From the NCBI GenBank assembly GCA_023255095.1, contig JALRJJ010000004.1, positions 1-14,651 of the forward strand: a DNA stretch of 14,651 bases, in the 5' to 3' direction. Source of the stretch: a bacterium. Its GTDB lineage: Bacteria > Fidelibacterota > Marinisomatia > Marinisomatales > Marinisomataceae. Position numbers and translations under genes: made by a program. Positions 14,509 to 14,651 of the stretch are shown here, one piece after another. The notes beneath the pieces were generated by a model, which ran no database searches, was not told the origin of the DNA, and saw nothing but the letters and a program-made list of their open reading frames with translations. Within the stretch, counting starts at the first letter, position 1. Every line of letters starts with the position of its first letter.

Positions 14509-14651
14509 CAGACTAATTCATAGTCTAAATGTAGTTTTATGTCTAATAAATAGACAATGCACATATTTCTCAAAGGGAAAAAAATTAAACCCTAGGCCTT
14601 ATTTCGATTACCTCATTTTTTTGAGGGACTGCTCATTGCTAGTCTATTTGT

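Larger units (their letters stand above)
13652..14651. other. About 1 kb of unlike, apparently non-coding DNA beyond the sprA break
   Basis: No convincing gene is found on either strand. The longest ORF (74 codons, 13,837-14,061) has no recognisable motif or leader. Lines I counted by hand run about 40-53% G+C against about 28-38% in the coding part, and stops are frequent in all frames. The stretch holds short dispersed repeats and several hairpins, listed separately. No transposase, tRNA, rRNA or phage gene is recognised. The simplest reading is foreign DNA joined by a chimeric assembly or amplification event. A non-coding element inserted into sprA would look the same from one side. The exact boundary is uncertain, between about 13,636 and 13,685. 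Confidence 0.7.

Noticed and set aside
1..14651. CRISPR array, tRNA, rRNA, riboswitch or defence genes
   Set aside because: No regularly spaced repeats, cloverleaf, rRNA signature or recognised defence protein was seen on either strand.

Overview
The window is an AT-rich bacterial chromosome segment (about 1-13,640) joined to roughly 1 kb of unlike, apparently non-coding DNA (about 13,640-14,651). The gene content suggests a marine member of the FCB group. It includes a SprA-type type IX secretion translocon, several short-spaced lipoproteins, a stand-alone archaeal-style methylmalonyl-CoA mutase catalytic subunit and an rng-rplU-rpmA-mdh cluster, all with AT-biased codons. Candidatus Marinimicrobia (SAR406) is my best guess, but no rRNA or other phylogenetic marker is present to prove it.

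Layout. Positions 1-396 (minus) hold the start of an unrecognised, possibly glycosyltransferase-9-like gene cut by the window edge. Three plus-strand genes follow: the methylmalonyl-CoA mutase catalytic subunit (455-1942), a double-LysM lipoprotein (2034-2606) and a biotin-protein ligase catalytic domain (2597-3181). A tight minus-strand operon (5798 down to 3159) encodes a CysQ/inositol-monophosphatase-like phosphatase, flavin-dependent thymidylate synthase ThyX and a glutaryl-CoA-dehydrogenase-like enzyme. A divergent gap of about 155 bp then leads to the plus-strand run rng (RNase E/G), rplU (L21), rpmA (L27) and mdh (5954-9072), which joins RNA processing, ribosome assembly and a TCA-cycle step. 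Converging on mdh is a minus-strand run (13,651 down to 9077): the C-terminal part of sprA, a lipoprotein of the animal-type glutaminyl cyclase/M28 family, and a lipoprotein endonuclease/exonuclease/phosphatase. These three overlap each other and look co-transcribed.

How they fit together. Methylmalonyl-CoA mutase, biotin ligase and the glutaryl-CoA-dehydrogenase-like enzyme all belong to acyl-CoA/propionyl-CoA metabolism. Biotin ligase would charge carboxylases that feed the mutase. The sprA-glutaminyl cyclase pair is the most biologically suggestive link: Bacteroidetes cyclise N-terminal Gln on signal-peptidase-I products, the class that also includes type IX cargo.

The right end is anomalous. 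The sprA frame stops abruptly at 13,652, well inside the protein. The DNA beyond has higher G+C, no convincing gene, several short repeats and many hairpins, one of them terminator-like. An assembly or amplification chimera with foreign (possibly eukaryotic) DNA is the simplest explanation. Insertion of a non-coding element into sprA is the interesting alternative. I found no CRISPR array, tRNA, rRNA, transposase or recognisable defence system.
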